This document shows positions 9,606 through 18,296 of a stretch of DNA of 64,000 bases, one piece after another. This DNA comes from Planctomycetota bacterium. Lineage in GTDB: Bacteria > Planctomycetota > UBA1135. The stretch spans positions 1-64,000 of the forward strand of contig JAJRZS010000034.1 of NCBI GenBank assembly GCA_024275135.1. Reading direction: 5' to 3'. The position numbers and the translations under genes are program-made. Each line of letters opens with the position of its first letter. Within the stretch, counting starts at the first letter, position 1. Below the pieces are notes generated by a model that did no database searches, was not told the DNA's origin, and saw only the letters and a list, made by a program, of their open reading frames with translations.

Positions 9606-10489
9606 GAGTATTGCCGCCACTCCGTCATCGCTTTGGAAAGCCAAAGTGCCAAATCGGAGGCAAGAAGACCATCAGCCCCCCATTGTTGCACAAACAAATC
9701 ACCAGCTCTGCCATGCAAATAAACACCTAAGCGTGCGGCATCCCAAGGGGAAAGGCCAAGGGCTAATAAGGCACCAAGGTGCCCGCTGAGGACGTCGCCA
9801 CTGCCCGCTGTTGCCATGCCTGCGTTACCACTTAAATTGCACCAGGTTTCCTTATCTGTGCGTGCAACCAAGGTACCTGCACCTTTCAAGATTACCGTAG
9901 CCCCACTTTGCTGCGCCAATAACTCCGCAGCGCGCCGTCGCTGTTGCTGCACTTGCTTGGCCTCACTCCAACCCAATAATCGCGCGGCTTCACCAGGATG
10001 AGGGCTGAGAATCCCATGCGGCCCTAGTTTAATTCCTGTGTCCGGTTGCAGGGCCAGATGGTTGAGAGCATCTGCATCGACGACGAATGGCAGCTGCGGT
10101 TGCTGAGCACAGAGCATCTGCAAAAACTCGGACACCCACAAATTTTGTTGGTGACAGCCCAAACCAGGACCAAGAACCAAAGATTGCACCCCCTGCGCCC
10201 ATTCCAACAGGGCCGGTAAAGAAGATGCGGTGATCTGCCCGCGTTCGTTTTGCCGACAAAGATGCAAAATGGCCTCGGGAACCGCCTGGGTATATGCTGG
10301 CACCAAGGACTCGGGACAAGCCAATTCCACATAGCCCACGCCGCTGCGAAAAGCCCCCTGCACCACCAGCGCTGCGGCGCCAGCCATGCCCACACTGCCT
10401 GCCACCACCAAAACTCGGCCAAAATCTCCCTTATGACTTTGGGGATCTCGTGCAGGAAGTTGCGGTAGGTCCGGAGAGGCTGTGGCCAC
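9599..10489 (-). CDS. nnrD: ADP/ATP-dependent NAD(P)H-hydrate dehydratase
   Basis: Repairs hydrated NADH/NADPH (NADHX/NADPHX) back to the usable cofactor. The 296 residues match the C-terminal, kinase-like half of YjeF proteins: GDFGRVLVVAGSVGMAGAA near the N-terminus, VLGPGLG, FVVDADALN, LSPHPGEAARLLG, VILKGAGT, and the catalytic NAGMATAGSGDVLSG. The epimerase half (NnrE) is absent, so this is a stand-alone dehydratase. It starts with GTG at 10489, only 31 bases from the divergent methyltransferase gene. It is the first gene of the operon running to queA and overlaps the next gene by 7 bases. Confidence 0.9.
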   Translation of the reverse strand: MATASPDLPQLPARDPQSHKGDFGRVLVVAGSVGMAGAAALVVQGAFRSGVGYVELACPESLVPAYTQAVPEAILHLCRQNERGQITASSLPALLEWAQGVQSLVLGPGLGCHQQNLWVSEFLQMLCAQQPQLPFVVDADALNHLALQPDTGIKLGPHGILSPHPGEAARLLGWSEAKQVQQQRRRAAELLAQQSGATVILKGAGTLVARTDKETWCNLSGNAGMATAGSGDVLSGHLGALLALGLSPWDAARLGVYLHGRAGDLFVQQWGADGLLASDLALWLSKAMTEWRQYSC

Positions 10490-10520
10490 AGGGTAGGATA
10501 TCGCCTAGCGCTACCACTGC

Positions 10521-11207
10521 ATGCTGTTCATGCCCAACTCTCGCCCACCCAAACTCGACGCATACCAAAACTCGCAACTAGCAGCGAACTATGACCTGCG
10601 TTGGGCAAGCCGTCGCGGGCGTCGTCGGGACCAACGGAAAGCAAAGATGGTGCAACTAGCGCTCCAATCCTTGCCCATCCCCTCGGCTTCCACCACGCCA
10701 ACCTTGTTGGACATTCCCTTTGGGACCGGGCGTCTGCAACCTTTATGGCAGCAGCATTCTTGGTGCTGCATTGGTGCCGATTTATCTCTGGCCATGCTTC
10801 AGGTTGCGCAAGACAAACATCCACAGTCAACTTTATGTGTCGCCGATTTGGCGCAACTTCCCTTCGCCAACCAAAGCTTCGACTACGCCACTTGCATTCG
10901 CCTTTTTCATCTTGTGCGCGAACCTTCTCTGCGCATGCAGTTTCTGCGTGAATTGCGTCGGGTTTGTCGGCATGGCGCGGTCGTCAACTATCAGCATGCT
11001 CACACCTTCCGCATCTGGGGACAACAACTCCGTCACCGCCTCGGACATCGCCCACTGCCGCCCGCCAACCCCAGTTATCGGCAAATTCGCCAGGAGCTTG
11101 CGGGCTCCGGCTGGCGCATCGCATCGTGGATTCCTGCGCGCAAAATCCCGTGGATGTCCGACAAACTGGTACTGGCCTTGGTGCCTGCTGATTCTCCCAC
11201 CGGGTAG
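10521..11207 (+). CDS. class I SAM-dependent methyltransferase
   Basis: 228 residues with a Rossmann-like methyltransferase fold: motif I in LLDIPFGTGRLQPLW, the acidic residue closing beta-2 in CIGADLS, then VADLAQLPFANQSFDYATC, and a RELRRVCRHGAVV strand. The layout is that of the Methyltransf_11 group. The substrate is unknown. An in-frame ATG three codons downstream (10530) is an alternative start. It is divergent from nnrD with a 31-base gap and sits 9 bases before ygfZ, so it is probably transcribed with that gene. Confidence 0.8.
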   Translation: MLFMPNSRPPKLDAYQNSQLAANYDLRWASRRGRRRDQRKAKMVQLALQSLPIPSASTTPTLLDIPFGTGRLQPLWQQHSWCCIGADLSLAMLQVAQDKHPQSTLCVADLAQLPFANQSFDYATCIRLFHLVREPSLRMQFLRELRRVCRHGAVVNYQHAHTFRIWGQQLRHRLGHRPLPPANPSYRQIRQELAGSGWRIASWIPARKIPWMSDKLVLALVPADSPTG

Positions 11208-11216
11208 AATCTCCTC

Positions 11217-12269
11217 ATGGCTACCGAAGTCTCCTCCTTCGCTCAATGGTTTCAGCAGCAGGGCTCCGAGCTCAAACCCTTCGATGGCCAAAACTTGGCC
11301 TATGCTGTCCATGAGGCTGCACAAGAGCTAGAAGCCGTTCAGGCTGGAACCTTGCTCGCAGATGGTGGCGATCGCGGCTGGATTGAATTTTGGGGAGCGG
11401 ATGCCGCAGACTTTTTACAGCGCGTACTCACCAGTGATGTGCGCAAACTGCAACCTGGCAAGGGGCAGTGGTCGGCCATGCTTAATGGCAAAGGCCATTG
11501 GATTGCAGACATCCTGCTTTATTCACTGCCGGTTGAGGATTCCGTTCCCCATTTTGCGTTGGATGTTCCCGCCTCCCGTGTAGCTGCAGTCTTGCAAAAA
11601 CTGGAAATGCTGCATTTCGGTGAGGATTTGCATTGGCAGTGCCCGGAAGTGGGTCGCGTTTTGTTGCTTGGCCCGGTTGCCGAAACCAATACCCTCGGCC
11701 TGCAAATCGAAGCACGACCCCAAGGCTGGTTATTGCATCGCCCCGACCGTGGCGCGCATTGCCAAGAGCGGATTTTGCCCTTAGAGCGGGTGAGCAAGCG
11801 GGCCGAAGAAATGCTAGTCGAAGGTGCGGTCTTAGGAGGGTGGCGTTGTTTGGAACATTTGCGCATCGCCGCTTTCCGACCGCGTTGGGGCGCCGACTTC
11901 GATGAAGAAACCACTCTTCCCAACACCAACGAATGGCAGCGAGCTAGTTTGGAAAAAGGCTGCTACGCCGGCCAAGAAACCATTGCCAAAATTCACACTT
12001 ATGGGCAGGCACCCCGTCAATTGGTGCAGCTGTGGTTTGAGGGCGCTTCCTCCGATTTGACCGGCGCGGAATTACAAAACGCCGAAGGTCGCAAAATGGG
12101 CCAAGTGACCAGCTGGACTTGGTCGGAGGAGGAACAAGCCGCCATGGGCTTGGGTATTCTTCGTCGCCGCTCTGCAGTGGAAGGTGGAGAAGTTTTTGCA
12201 GTTCGCAAAAGCCCAAATGCCAAGCCGATTGGCGCTGTAGTGCATTTGCCAGAAAAACACTTCGGCTAA
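11217..12269 (+). CDS. ygfZ: folate-binding protein YgfZ (GcvT-like)
   Basis: Cytoplasmic tetrahydrofolate-binding protein of the GcvT fold, involved in maintaining certain iron-sulfur enzymes such as MiaB. 350 residues. The family signature K-G-C-Y-x-G-Q-E is seen as LEKGCYAGQETIAKIH, and the N-terminal DFLQRVLTSDV segment is typical. The cysteine needed for YgfZ function is present. Its stop codon is directly followed by the ATG of the next gene with no spacer, so the downstream protein is probably made by coupled translation. The window contains several Fe-S enzymes (LipA, MutY, ActB) that such a factor could serve, though this link is inference. Confidence 0.88.
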   Translation: MATEVSSFAQWFQQQGSELKPFDGQNLAYAVHEAAQELEAVQAGTLLADGGDRGWIEFWGADAADFLQRVLTSDVRKLQPGKGQWSAMLNGKGHWIADILLYSLPVEDSVPHFALDVPASRVAAVLQKLEMLHFGEDLHWQCPEVGRVLLLGPVAETNTLGLQIEARPQGWLLHRPDRGAHCQERILPLERVSKRAEEMLVEGAVLGGWRCLEHLRIAAFRPRWGADFDEETTLPNTNEWQRASLEKGCYAGQETIAKIHTYGQAPRQLVQLWFEGASSDLTGAELQNAEGRKMGQVTSWTWSEEEQAAMGLGILRRRSAVEGGEVFAVRKSPNAKPIGAVVHLPEKHFG

Positions 12270-14705
12270 ATGCAGAGGTCATCAACGCGCTGGCTGGTCC
12301 TCCTTTGCTTCCTCGTCCTGGGGGCTATTTCGCTTTGGTTTTGGCCGTTTTCCTCGCAGGCGCCCCAAGCCGCAACACTACAACTCAGTTCCCCTCCCGT
12401 AGCGACAAACAGCGCGGAGACTATGCCAGTAAAATCAACGCCTTTCACCCGGGAAGGTATTCATCCAACGGCCAAGGCGCCATCCGAATATGGGATTCAC
12501 GGCAAGGTTGTCTGGGAATCGGGAACCCCTGCAAACGATATTCCGCTGGCTCTTATTGACCCCGACAAAGAAGAGGTAATCGCACTTACATCAACTGGAG
12601 CAACAGGAAGCTATCAACTTCACTTGCCCACGTCCTATGCAGCCAGCCCGCCGGTGGAATGCTTCGATGTGCTTTGTCTGGGCTATTCCATTCTCGAGCC
12701 AGAACCAGCGGATGCCGTGCCTTCCACCCCAGAGTCCGAACTCAACCTCACCATCAGTTCCGGGCAGTGGCTCGAAATCGAAGTGGTCGACGCCAATTCT
12801 TCACACCCTCTTCCAGGGATTCATGTTGTTGGAACCTGCTCGTTGGATCAAGAGCATGATCTGTTTGCCCAAAGCAACCACTTAGGCCGCCTTCGCTTTG
12901 CCATTCCGCATGCAGGACCCTGGTCGTTTGCACTTTACGCCGGCGCCTTCGATGGCCCCCCTATTGGCCTTGATGCCGACCTGTGGGTGGATGCGAACGT
13001 TACTTTTTTTCGCATACGCGCCCTGCTGCCACCATCCTCCCTTCATCTGCTTGCCCATGATGCGGTGGATGGCCATACCCTTGCCGAAGCCCAATTCCGG
13101 GCTGCTCAGGAGCCAGAAGATGTGCGTTATCTTCCCTGGCAAGGCTGCGCCGAATTCCCGCAAACCCTCCCTCAACAAGGTGGTGAACTTCAAGTCAAGT
13201 TGAAGAAGCCTGGAAGAGCTTTTCTTGCTGTTTCGGCTCCAGGCTATTTGCCCGAAGTCGTGGAGTGGATTCAACAAACTCCCATCCCGCAATCCGTTCC
13301 TCTTATTCCACTTCGCCCCGTTCCCATCGAAGTGACGCGCCAAGGCAAACCACTTGCCACCCAAGTTTGGATTGCATATTCCCGTCGTAGCAAGCCCATT
13401 CCTGCCGATGGCAAATCCGAACAATGCGCGCTCAATCCCCAATGTGGGCCACGTATGGCTTTCTCCACCGACTCCAAGGGCCAATGCACTCTACCCCTGC
13501 CAGTTGCCTCCGCTTCTTCAGCGCCAAGCTCCTTTGATTTATGGATTGCCAATGGGGAGGAAAGAAAATATTTCGGTGTCCTGGAAATTGAGGCGATGCC
13601 ATCACCGCCTTGGCGTTTCGAAGTTCAACCACCAACTGGAAGCTTGTCTTTTCGTCTTGAAGACAGCCAGGGGCAAGGCATTGGTCAAAGACGATTTCAA
13701 GTAATTGCACACTGCGATCTTTCTATCCAGGATAGCGCCTTGCAAGCAAATGATGGTATTCAAAAACGAATCATGCGCACCAATGCAGATGGCGAATTCC
13801 AACTCCAACTGCCCGCACCATGCCAGGTTGAGATTATCCCTGCTGGCTTCTCACATGCGAAGACTCCTCCATTGACAGGACAAATCTTGCCTGGAAAATT
13901 TCTTCGTTTGAAAAAGGTTGAGGCAGGCTCCAGGCTGGAAAGAGAATCTTTACGCAACACTACTGGGCACGTGATTTTTGTCGACGGTCGAGATTTCTCC
14001 CAGGAATTTCGCACTCTGTTGCTATGTGCTCAGTCTCTTAAAGATGAGACTATCACCCAACTCACCCCTATCGGAGAAGATGGAAGTTTTCAATTTTCTC
14101 TACCGGTCGGCGCCTACCACATTTTTGTTTTTTCGGAAACGCATAGGCGCGCAGTGGAAGCTGGCCATTACCTCGAATGCCAAGCTGGGGAACAGGGTTT
14201 AAGCCTGAAAATTCCAGCGCCCTCCGGCGTCCGCATTCAGGCCTTTGCACAGGAAGGCGGCCAAGCCATTGCCCTTGCCCAAGTCCAATTGTGGGATGAA
14301 AAAGGACCCATCTTTGGTGAGGTTTACTGGAAGAGTGGAGAGGTCAGCCATCTTCAGATTTTCAGTAATTCCATCCGCTACAAAATTCAAGAAGAAGGAT
14401 ATGGCACTTTGATTGGCAGTGCTTTATTGAACCCTGGAGAGATTGCCAATGTGCGGGTTTTTCTCCAACCAGGACGAACCATCCAGTTCCTTGGCCCCAG
14501 TACTGAGCCAAATGCTAACGAGGAGTTGCTGTGGATTAGCAATGAATGGCCGGAAGGGCTTCCTATTCCGCTAAAAGATGGGTATTGGCAAGACGCACCC
14601 TCCTCCTCCTTGCACCTGCAATGGACGCGAGGAAAACTAACCCAAGACATGCAGATTGGAGGGGGAAAAGAACCTCTGCAGTTAACTTGGGAAGAAAGTT
14701 CTTAA
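12270..14705 (+). CDS. large membrane-anchored protein with carboxypeptidase-regulatory-like domains
   Basis: 811 residues. One N-terminal hydrophobic helix (WLVLLCFLVLGAISLWFW) anchors or exports the protein; the rest is outside the membrane. The first domain (about 72-120) reads as a carboxypeptidase-regulatory or transthyretin-like beta-sandwich: IHGKVVWESGTPANDIPLAL, then TGSYQLHLP. Similar sandwich-like stretches recur (NADGEFQLQLPAPCQVEIIP near 510 and EDGSFQFSLPVGAYHIFVF near 610). No enzyme motif is visible. The ATG follows the ygfZ stop with no gap. Its 3' end overlaps the converging DUF1501 gene by 4 bases. Function unknown; a surface-exposed structural or binding role is likely. 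Confidence 0.7.
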   Translation: MQRSSTRWLVLLCFLVLGAISLWFWPFSSQAPQAATLQLSSPPVATNSAETMPVKSTPFTREGIHPTAKAPSEYGIHGKVVWESGTPANDIPLALIDPDKEEVIALTSTGATGSYQLHLPTSYAASPPVECFDVLCLGYSILEPEPADAVPSTPESELNLTISSGQWLEIEVVDANSSHPLPGIHVVGTCSLDQEHDLFAQSNHLGRLRFAIPHAGPWSFALYAGAFDGPPIGLDADLWVDANVTFFRIRALLPPSSLHLLAHDAVDGHTLAEAQFRAAQEPEDVRYLPWQGCAEFPQTLPQQGGELQVKLKKPGRAFLAVSAPGYLPEVVEWIQQTPIPQSVPLIPLRPVPIEVTRQGKPLATQVWIAYSRRSKPIPADGKSEQCALNPQCGPRMAFSTDSKGQCTLPLPVASASSAPSSFDLWIANGEERKYFGVLEIEAMPSPPWRFEVQPPTGSLSFRLEDSQGQGIGQRRFQVIAHCDLSIQDSALQANDGIQKRIMRTNADGEFQLQLPAPCQVEIIPAGFSHAKTPPLTGQILPGKFLRLKKVEAGSRLERESLRNTTGHVIFVDGRDFSQEFRTLLLCAQSLKDETITQLTPIGEDGSFQFSLPVGAYHIFVFSETHRRAVEAGHYLECQAGEQGLSLKIPAPSGVRIQAFAQEGGQAIALAQVQLWDEKGPIFGEVYWKSGEVSHLQIFSNSIRYKIQEEGYGTLIGSALLNPGEIANVRVFLQPGRTIQFLGPSTEPNANEELLWISNEWPEGLPIPLKDGYWQDAPSSSLHLQWTRGKLTQDMQIGGGKEPLQLTWEESS

Positions 14706-16003
14706 AACAAGCCGCGCATGCGCTGAGATTTGTAGCCTGGGAAAAAGCCTTTACCCGGTTTGAAGTCAAAGCTGTTTTCCAGCACTGCATGATAAACATC
14801 GCGAAAATCGGTGGTTACCGCAAGGTCGCGACCTTGGTAAAGGGCGTCATTTTGCAAACCGCGCCAATCGCCATGGATTTTTCCGCCACGCACACCGCCA
14901 CCGAAGACGAAGATGGCACCACCATGACCATGATCGGTACCACTATTTCCATTTTCATGGACCGTGCGCCCAAATTCCGAAACTACCAAAATGGTGGTGG
15001 ACTCCAACTTGGGTCCTAGGTCTTGGCAAAATGCAGCAATGGATTGAGAGAAATCGCGCATGCGATCTGCCATGCGTCCCTCCACACCACCTTCCTGAAT
15101 GTGATCGTCCCAGCCGTTGTAATCGATGCCGGCCACCTCAAGTCCTTCGTCAGCGGCAATGACGAGGGCGATTTGTTTGAGCCGATTGGCGAAAGAACTA
15201 GTGGGGTAAGAAACCCCAGAAGCAGAGCGAGTGCCTCCGCGATTGCGTTTCTTTTCGCCAGCTGAAATGATTTCCCCGAAGCGGCGCAAAGTTTCGATAG
15301 TGATGCGTCCCGACTCCACCACTCCCGAGCTGTCGTCATCACGTAGCCCAGACATTTTTTCGCCACCTTCCATCATCGGATCCCCTTCACCATAGAATCG
15401 CTCAAATCGATCCAAGGTGCGACTGGTTTTCCTGCGTCCAAGGGAAATTGGTACAGCAAGAACTGGGTAGCTTCCGCGCAGCGAACGCGGCAACAATTCC
15501 TGCATGCCTAGGGCCCGAAACTCACTGACCTGATCTTTTTTCGGTTCTGTGGTCTTTAGATAACGGTTCAGCCAACCTTCTCGCATGCTGCGATCTCCTG
15601 GCGCAGCAAACTCCATCCAATCCTGTGCGTCAAAATGGCTGCGCGTGGGGTGAGGGGAACCAGCTGCCAAAATCGGTGCAAATATACCGGCTTCATACAG
15701 AGGTTTGAGAGCAGACAAAGCGGGGTGCAGGGCAAAGGTTTTGTCCAAGGGAACCAAGCCATCTTCCACACCTGCAGCAATCGTCGGACGCAAAGATGGA
15801 TAAGCCGGATCGCCATAGGGAACCACCATGTTGAGTGCATCCGCAGCTCCACGCAGAAAAACCACCACCACACTGGATTTGGTGGCTCCAGTTGGACTGG
15901 CGAAAAGTGGATTGCTTAGACCAAGCTGCGTGGAGGCCGCAGCGGCAGCAGTCAGGCGCAGAAAGTCTCGACGAGAAAGATGATGCAACTTGGAGTTTTT
16001 CAT
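14702..16003 (-). CDS. DUF1501 family Tat-exported protein
   Basis: 433 residues beginning with a twin-arginine signal (SRRDFLRLTAAAAAS). DUF1501 proteins are distantly related to alkaline-phosphatase-like/sulfatase folds and have no assigned activity. Family marks seen: VVVVFLRGAADALNMVVPYG, SHFDAQDWME, and near the end TTILVVSEFGRTVHENGNSG followed by TDHGHGGAIFVFGGGVRGG. The start overlaps the DUF1800 stop as ATGA. DUF1800 and DUF1501 are found side by side in many marine and soil bacteria and probably act together outside the cytoplasm. Confidence 0.9.
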   Translation of the reverse strand: MKNSKLHHLSRRDFLRLTAAAAASTQLGLSNPLFASPTGATKSSVVVVFLRGAADALNMVVPYGDPAYPSLRPTIAAGVEDGLVPLDKTFALHPALSALKPLYEAGIFAPILAAGSPHPTRSHFDAQDWMEFAAPGDRSMREGWLNRYLKTTEPKKDQVSEFRALGMQELLPRSLRGSYPVLAVPISLGRRKTSRTLDRFERFYGEGDPMMEGGEKMSGLRDDDSSGVVESGRITIETLRRFGEIISAGEKKRNRGGTRSASGVSYPTSSFANRLKQIALVIAADEGLEVAGIDYNGWDDHIQEGGVEGRMADRMRDFSQSIAAFCQDLGPKLESTTILVVSEFGRTVHENGNSGTDHGHGGAIFVFGGGVRGGKIHGDWRGLQNDALYQGRDLAVTTDFRDVYHAVLENSFDFKPGKGFFPGYKSQRMRGLF

Positions 16004-17619
16004 TGCTGTTGAAATTCAGGGGAACCGAGAAGGAGGCCAACAAGCTCAGGGCCCAATTCGTACAAGTCGGGATGCGGATGCGCATCCAAATATTCGGTAG
16101 TAACTGTAGCCAGAGCCGCGCGGGTGCGCTCCCCAGCACCACCAGGGAGAATGAGCTGAGTGAGATAATGCTGCCAAAGTCGGGGTGGAATATCATTGGG
16201 AATCTGGTCGTAGAAAGTATCCGGAATACGAACGGCGCCGACTTTCCCACGCGCAAGATCAACTGCAAACTCCCAGCGCAAAGCCATGACACCAGGATCT
16301 AGCCACGCCTCAGCAGTATCAAAATATCCGGTTGGATCATCGCAATGGTAAATGGGCTCTCCCATATTTTGCAGATACCTCCCCAGTGCTCCCAAGGAAC
16401 CTATTTCACACCCAGTCACTCGTAGAGCACTGATGACAAATTCATAGGGCGTTTTAAATTTGCTGCGAAAATTTTCTCGCGCCCAAAATTCGTCGCTCTG
16501 CACGATAGTATGCATCATCGCCTGGATGTCACCGCCAGTTTTACGATAGACCTTGGCAACTTCTTTCACCAAACCCTGGGGCGGATTGTCGGCAACAAAG
16601 AAACGCACTAACTTCAAGGCAATAAAATCTGCCGTGCCTTTGTGCTTACCTAGCATTTCCAACAAAGCTACACCCTGTCCGGGGCCGCCATCTTTATCTT
16701 CCCGCAGCAACTTGCCCAATACCTTTTTATCCCCTTGAATATGCATTTGAGGATTGAAAACAAAAGTTTTGGTGCCCTCGCGACCGCCATCTATCGTCCA
16801 CCCAGTCAAACATTCCGCCGCCGCGATGACGTCTTCTTGCTTATAGAAATTATCCACCCCCAAAGTATGCAACTCCAACAGTTCACGTCCATAGTTTTCG
16901 TTTAGGCCCCGCTGCGATGCAATTTGCACAGCCTCTTCGGCGCGGTCTTTCGACCCCGTTTGACGTCGGGTTCTCCGCTCTACCTGCGCCAGCTCCTGCT
17001 TGCTTGGCGGTTTTCTTGATAAGCGGTTGTCAAGATAATGAAGCATGGCTGGATGTTGAGCTGAGGCCAGCAACATATCTGGGAACTTCCCCCATGCATG
17101 CTGCTGGATGACTGTACGTTCATAATCCGGAATGGCTGGAATGATGCCTTGGCCCTTGGTGAAACTCACATTGAAGTGGTTGCGCCAAAACTCACAAAGA
17201 ACTTCGGTGGTTTGCCGATCGCTGAAGACTGCACGCAGGGCGACTGCCTGCATCAACTCATCGCGTGGAATCCGCACACGCACGCGCGCAATCCTTTGAT
17301 CCTCAGCCGTTTTCTGCTCTTCCCGTGACAGAATCGAGAACGCTGCTGCCTCGGCAATCGTCATGCCCAAAGTTTGAAACTCGGAAAGCCGATCCAAAAG
17401 GCGCGGGTCAGCTGGGGCCTTGGGTTGCAATTGCGCTTCCAGCCAGGCATCCACCCCCATTTCCACCACTTGGTCTACTTCACCAGGACGCGGCCCGTAA
17501 GCGAGCCGTGACAACACATGGGCAGCGCGCTCGCGCTCATTCAAAGGTGGAAGTGAAGATTGGGCCCAAAGAGGCCCTATCCCCGAAAGAAGAAGGAGCA
17601 GCCATAATGCCTTTGCCAT
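16000..17619 (-). CDS. DUF1800 family secreted protein
   Basis: 539 residues from the ATG at 17619, which gives a clean Sec signal (MAKALWLLLLLSGIGPLWAQ) with a GAGG just upstream; the frame is open to 17721. Family features: LNERERAAHVLSRLAYGPRPGEV, EFWRNHFNVSF, ELLELHTLGVDNFYKQEDV, AAECLTGWTIDGG, KLVRFFVADNPP and KFKTPYEFVISALRVTG. The function of DUF1800 is not established. Its stop overlaps the DUF1501 start by 4 bases. A gap of 104 bases separates it from the upstream barrel gene, with no obvious promoter or terminator. Confidence 0.9.
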   Translation of the reverse strand: MAKALWLLLLLSGIGPLWAQSSLPPLNERERAAHVLSRLAYGPRPGEVDQVVEMGVDAWLEAQLQPKAPADPRLLDRLSEFQTLGMTIAEAAAFSILSREEQKTAEDQRIARVRVRIPRDELMQAVALRAVFSDRQTTEVLCEFWRNHFNVSFTKGQGIIPAIPDYERTVIQQHAWGKFPDMLLASAQHPAMLHYLDNRLSRKPPSKQELAQVERRTRRQTGSKDRAEEAVQIASQRGLNENYGRELLELHTLGVDNFYKQEDVIAAAECLTGWTIDGGREGTKTFVFNPQMHIQGDKKVLGKLLREDKDGGPGQGVALLEMLGKHKGTADFIALKLVRFFVADNPPQGLVKEVAKVYRKTGGDIQAMMHTIVQSDEFWARENFRSKFKTPYEFVISALRVTGCEIGSLGALGRYLQNMGEPIYHCDDPTGYFDTAEAWLDPGVMALRWEFAVDLARGKVGAVRIPDTFYDQIPNDIPPRLWQHYLTQLILPGGAGERTRAALATVTTEYLDAHPHPDLYELGPELVGLLLGSPEFQQQ

Positions 17620-17723
17620 GCCCTCTATCCTATTCCGCCCCACGGTTTCCTGCATATCCATGAAACCCCAGTTGGAGGTCGAGGTTTCCCCTAGCCCCCC
17701 ATTTTTCTTATCCAGATTCACTC

Positions 17724-18296
17724 CTACCAGCTGACAAAAGCCAAGTGCCAGGAGTCGTCGAAGGTCTCATAGCCAAAATCGAGGCCAAAACTATTGCTGA
17801 GCGACCATAAAAACCCCGTTTGCGCGTTGCCTTGCCAGTAGATGGTGCGCAGAATCGCCACATCAGCCCCATTTCTCTGTTCGACCCGCCGATCGTAAAA
17901 ATTGCCAATCCCGCCTCCCAAATAAAGAGCAAAGCTATTGGCCGGGCGATAAAGGAATCCCATGTTGTAGACGAAGGCGCCTTGGTAATTATCGTAGCGC
18001 AAATCATTGCCATCAGGCGGATTGTTTTCAGCAGTGTCAAAAAGCAAATCCAATCCAGCAATGGTGTCGAAGCGCGTCGAAGCATAGGTTCCCCATCGGC
18101 TGGTACCTGCCTGGTAGGAGGCCAAATGGAAACCAGTGCGCGCGTTCTCTTGCTGCAACCCACTAACCAGGCCAAAGCCAATTGCATTGAGCGGAGTCAT
18201 GCCATCGTCGCCGCCATGCGGAAGCGCACAAGAAAAGCAAGCTCCGAAGAGACAAAGCTTAAAAACGAATCGCGTAAACAATCTTGGCTGTAACAT
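17724..18296 (-). CDS. small outer-membrane beta-barrel-like protein
   Basis: 190 residues from the ATG at 18296, with a signal-like N-terminus (FVFKLCLFGACFSC). The mature part alternates polar and aromatic residues in short strands (ASYQAGTSRWGTYASTRFD, FVYNMGFLYRPANSFALYLG, LDFGYETFDDSWHLAF) and ends in an aromatic residue (LAFVSW), as barrel proteins handled by the BAM machinery do. Eight strands would fit the length. The start lies 38 bases inside the preceding DUF5916 gene, which suggests coupled translation of the two envelope proteins. The frame extends upstream to 18581, but that part is antiparallel shadow sequence. Exact family not recognised. Confidence 0.65.
   Translation of the reverse strand: MLQPRLFTRFVFKLCLFGACFSCALPHGGDDGMTPLNAIGFGLVSGLQQENARTGFHLASYQAGTSRWGTYASTRFDTIAGLDLLFDTAENNPPDGNDLRYDNYQGAFVYNMGFLYRPANSFALYLGGGIGNFYDRRVEQRNGADVAILRTIYWQGNAQTGFLWSLSNSFGLDFGYETFDDSWHLAFVSW

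Noticed and set aside
10492-10515. GGTAG...CTACC inverted repeat with inner TAGCGCTA between nnrD and the methyltransferase gene
   Set aside because: The five-base arms are too short to separate from chance in a 31-base gap.
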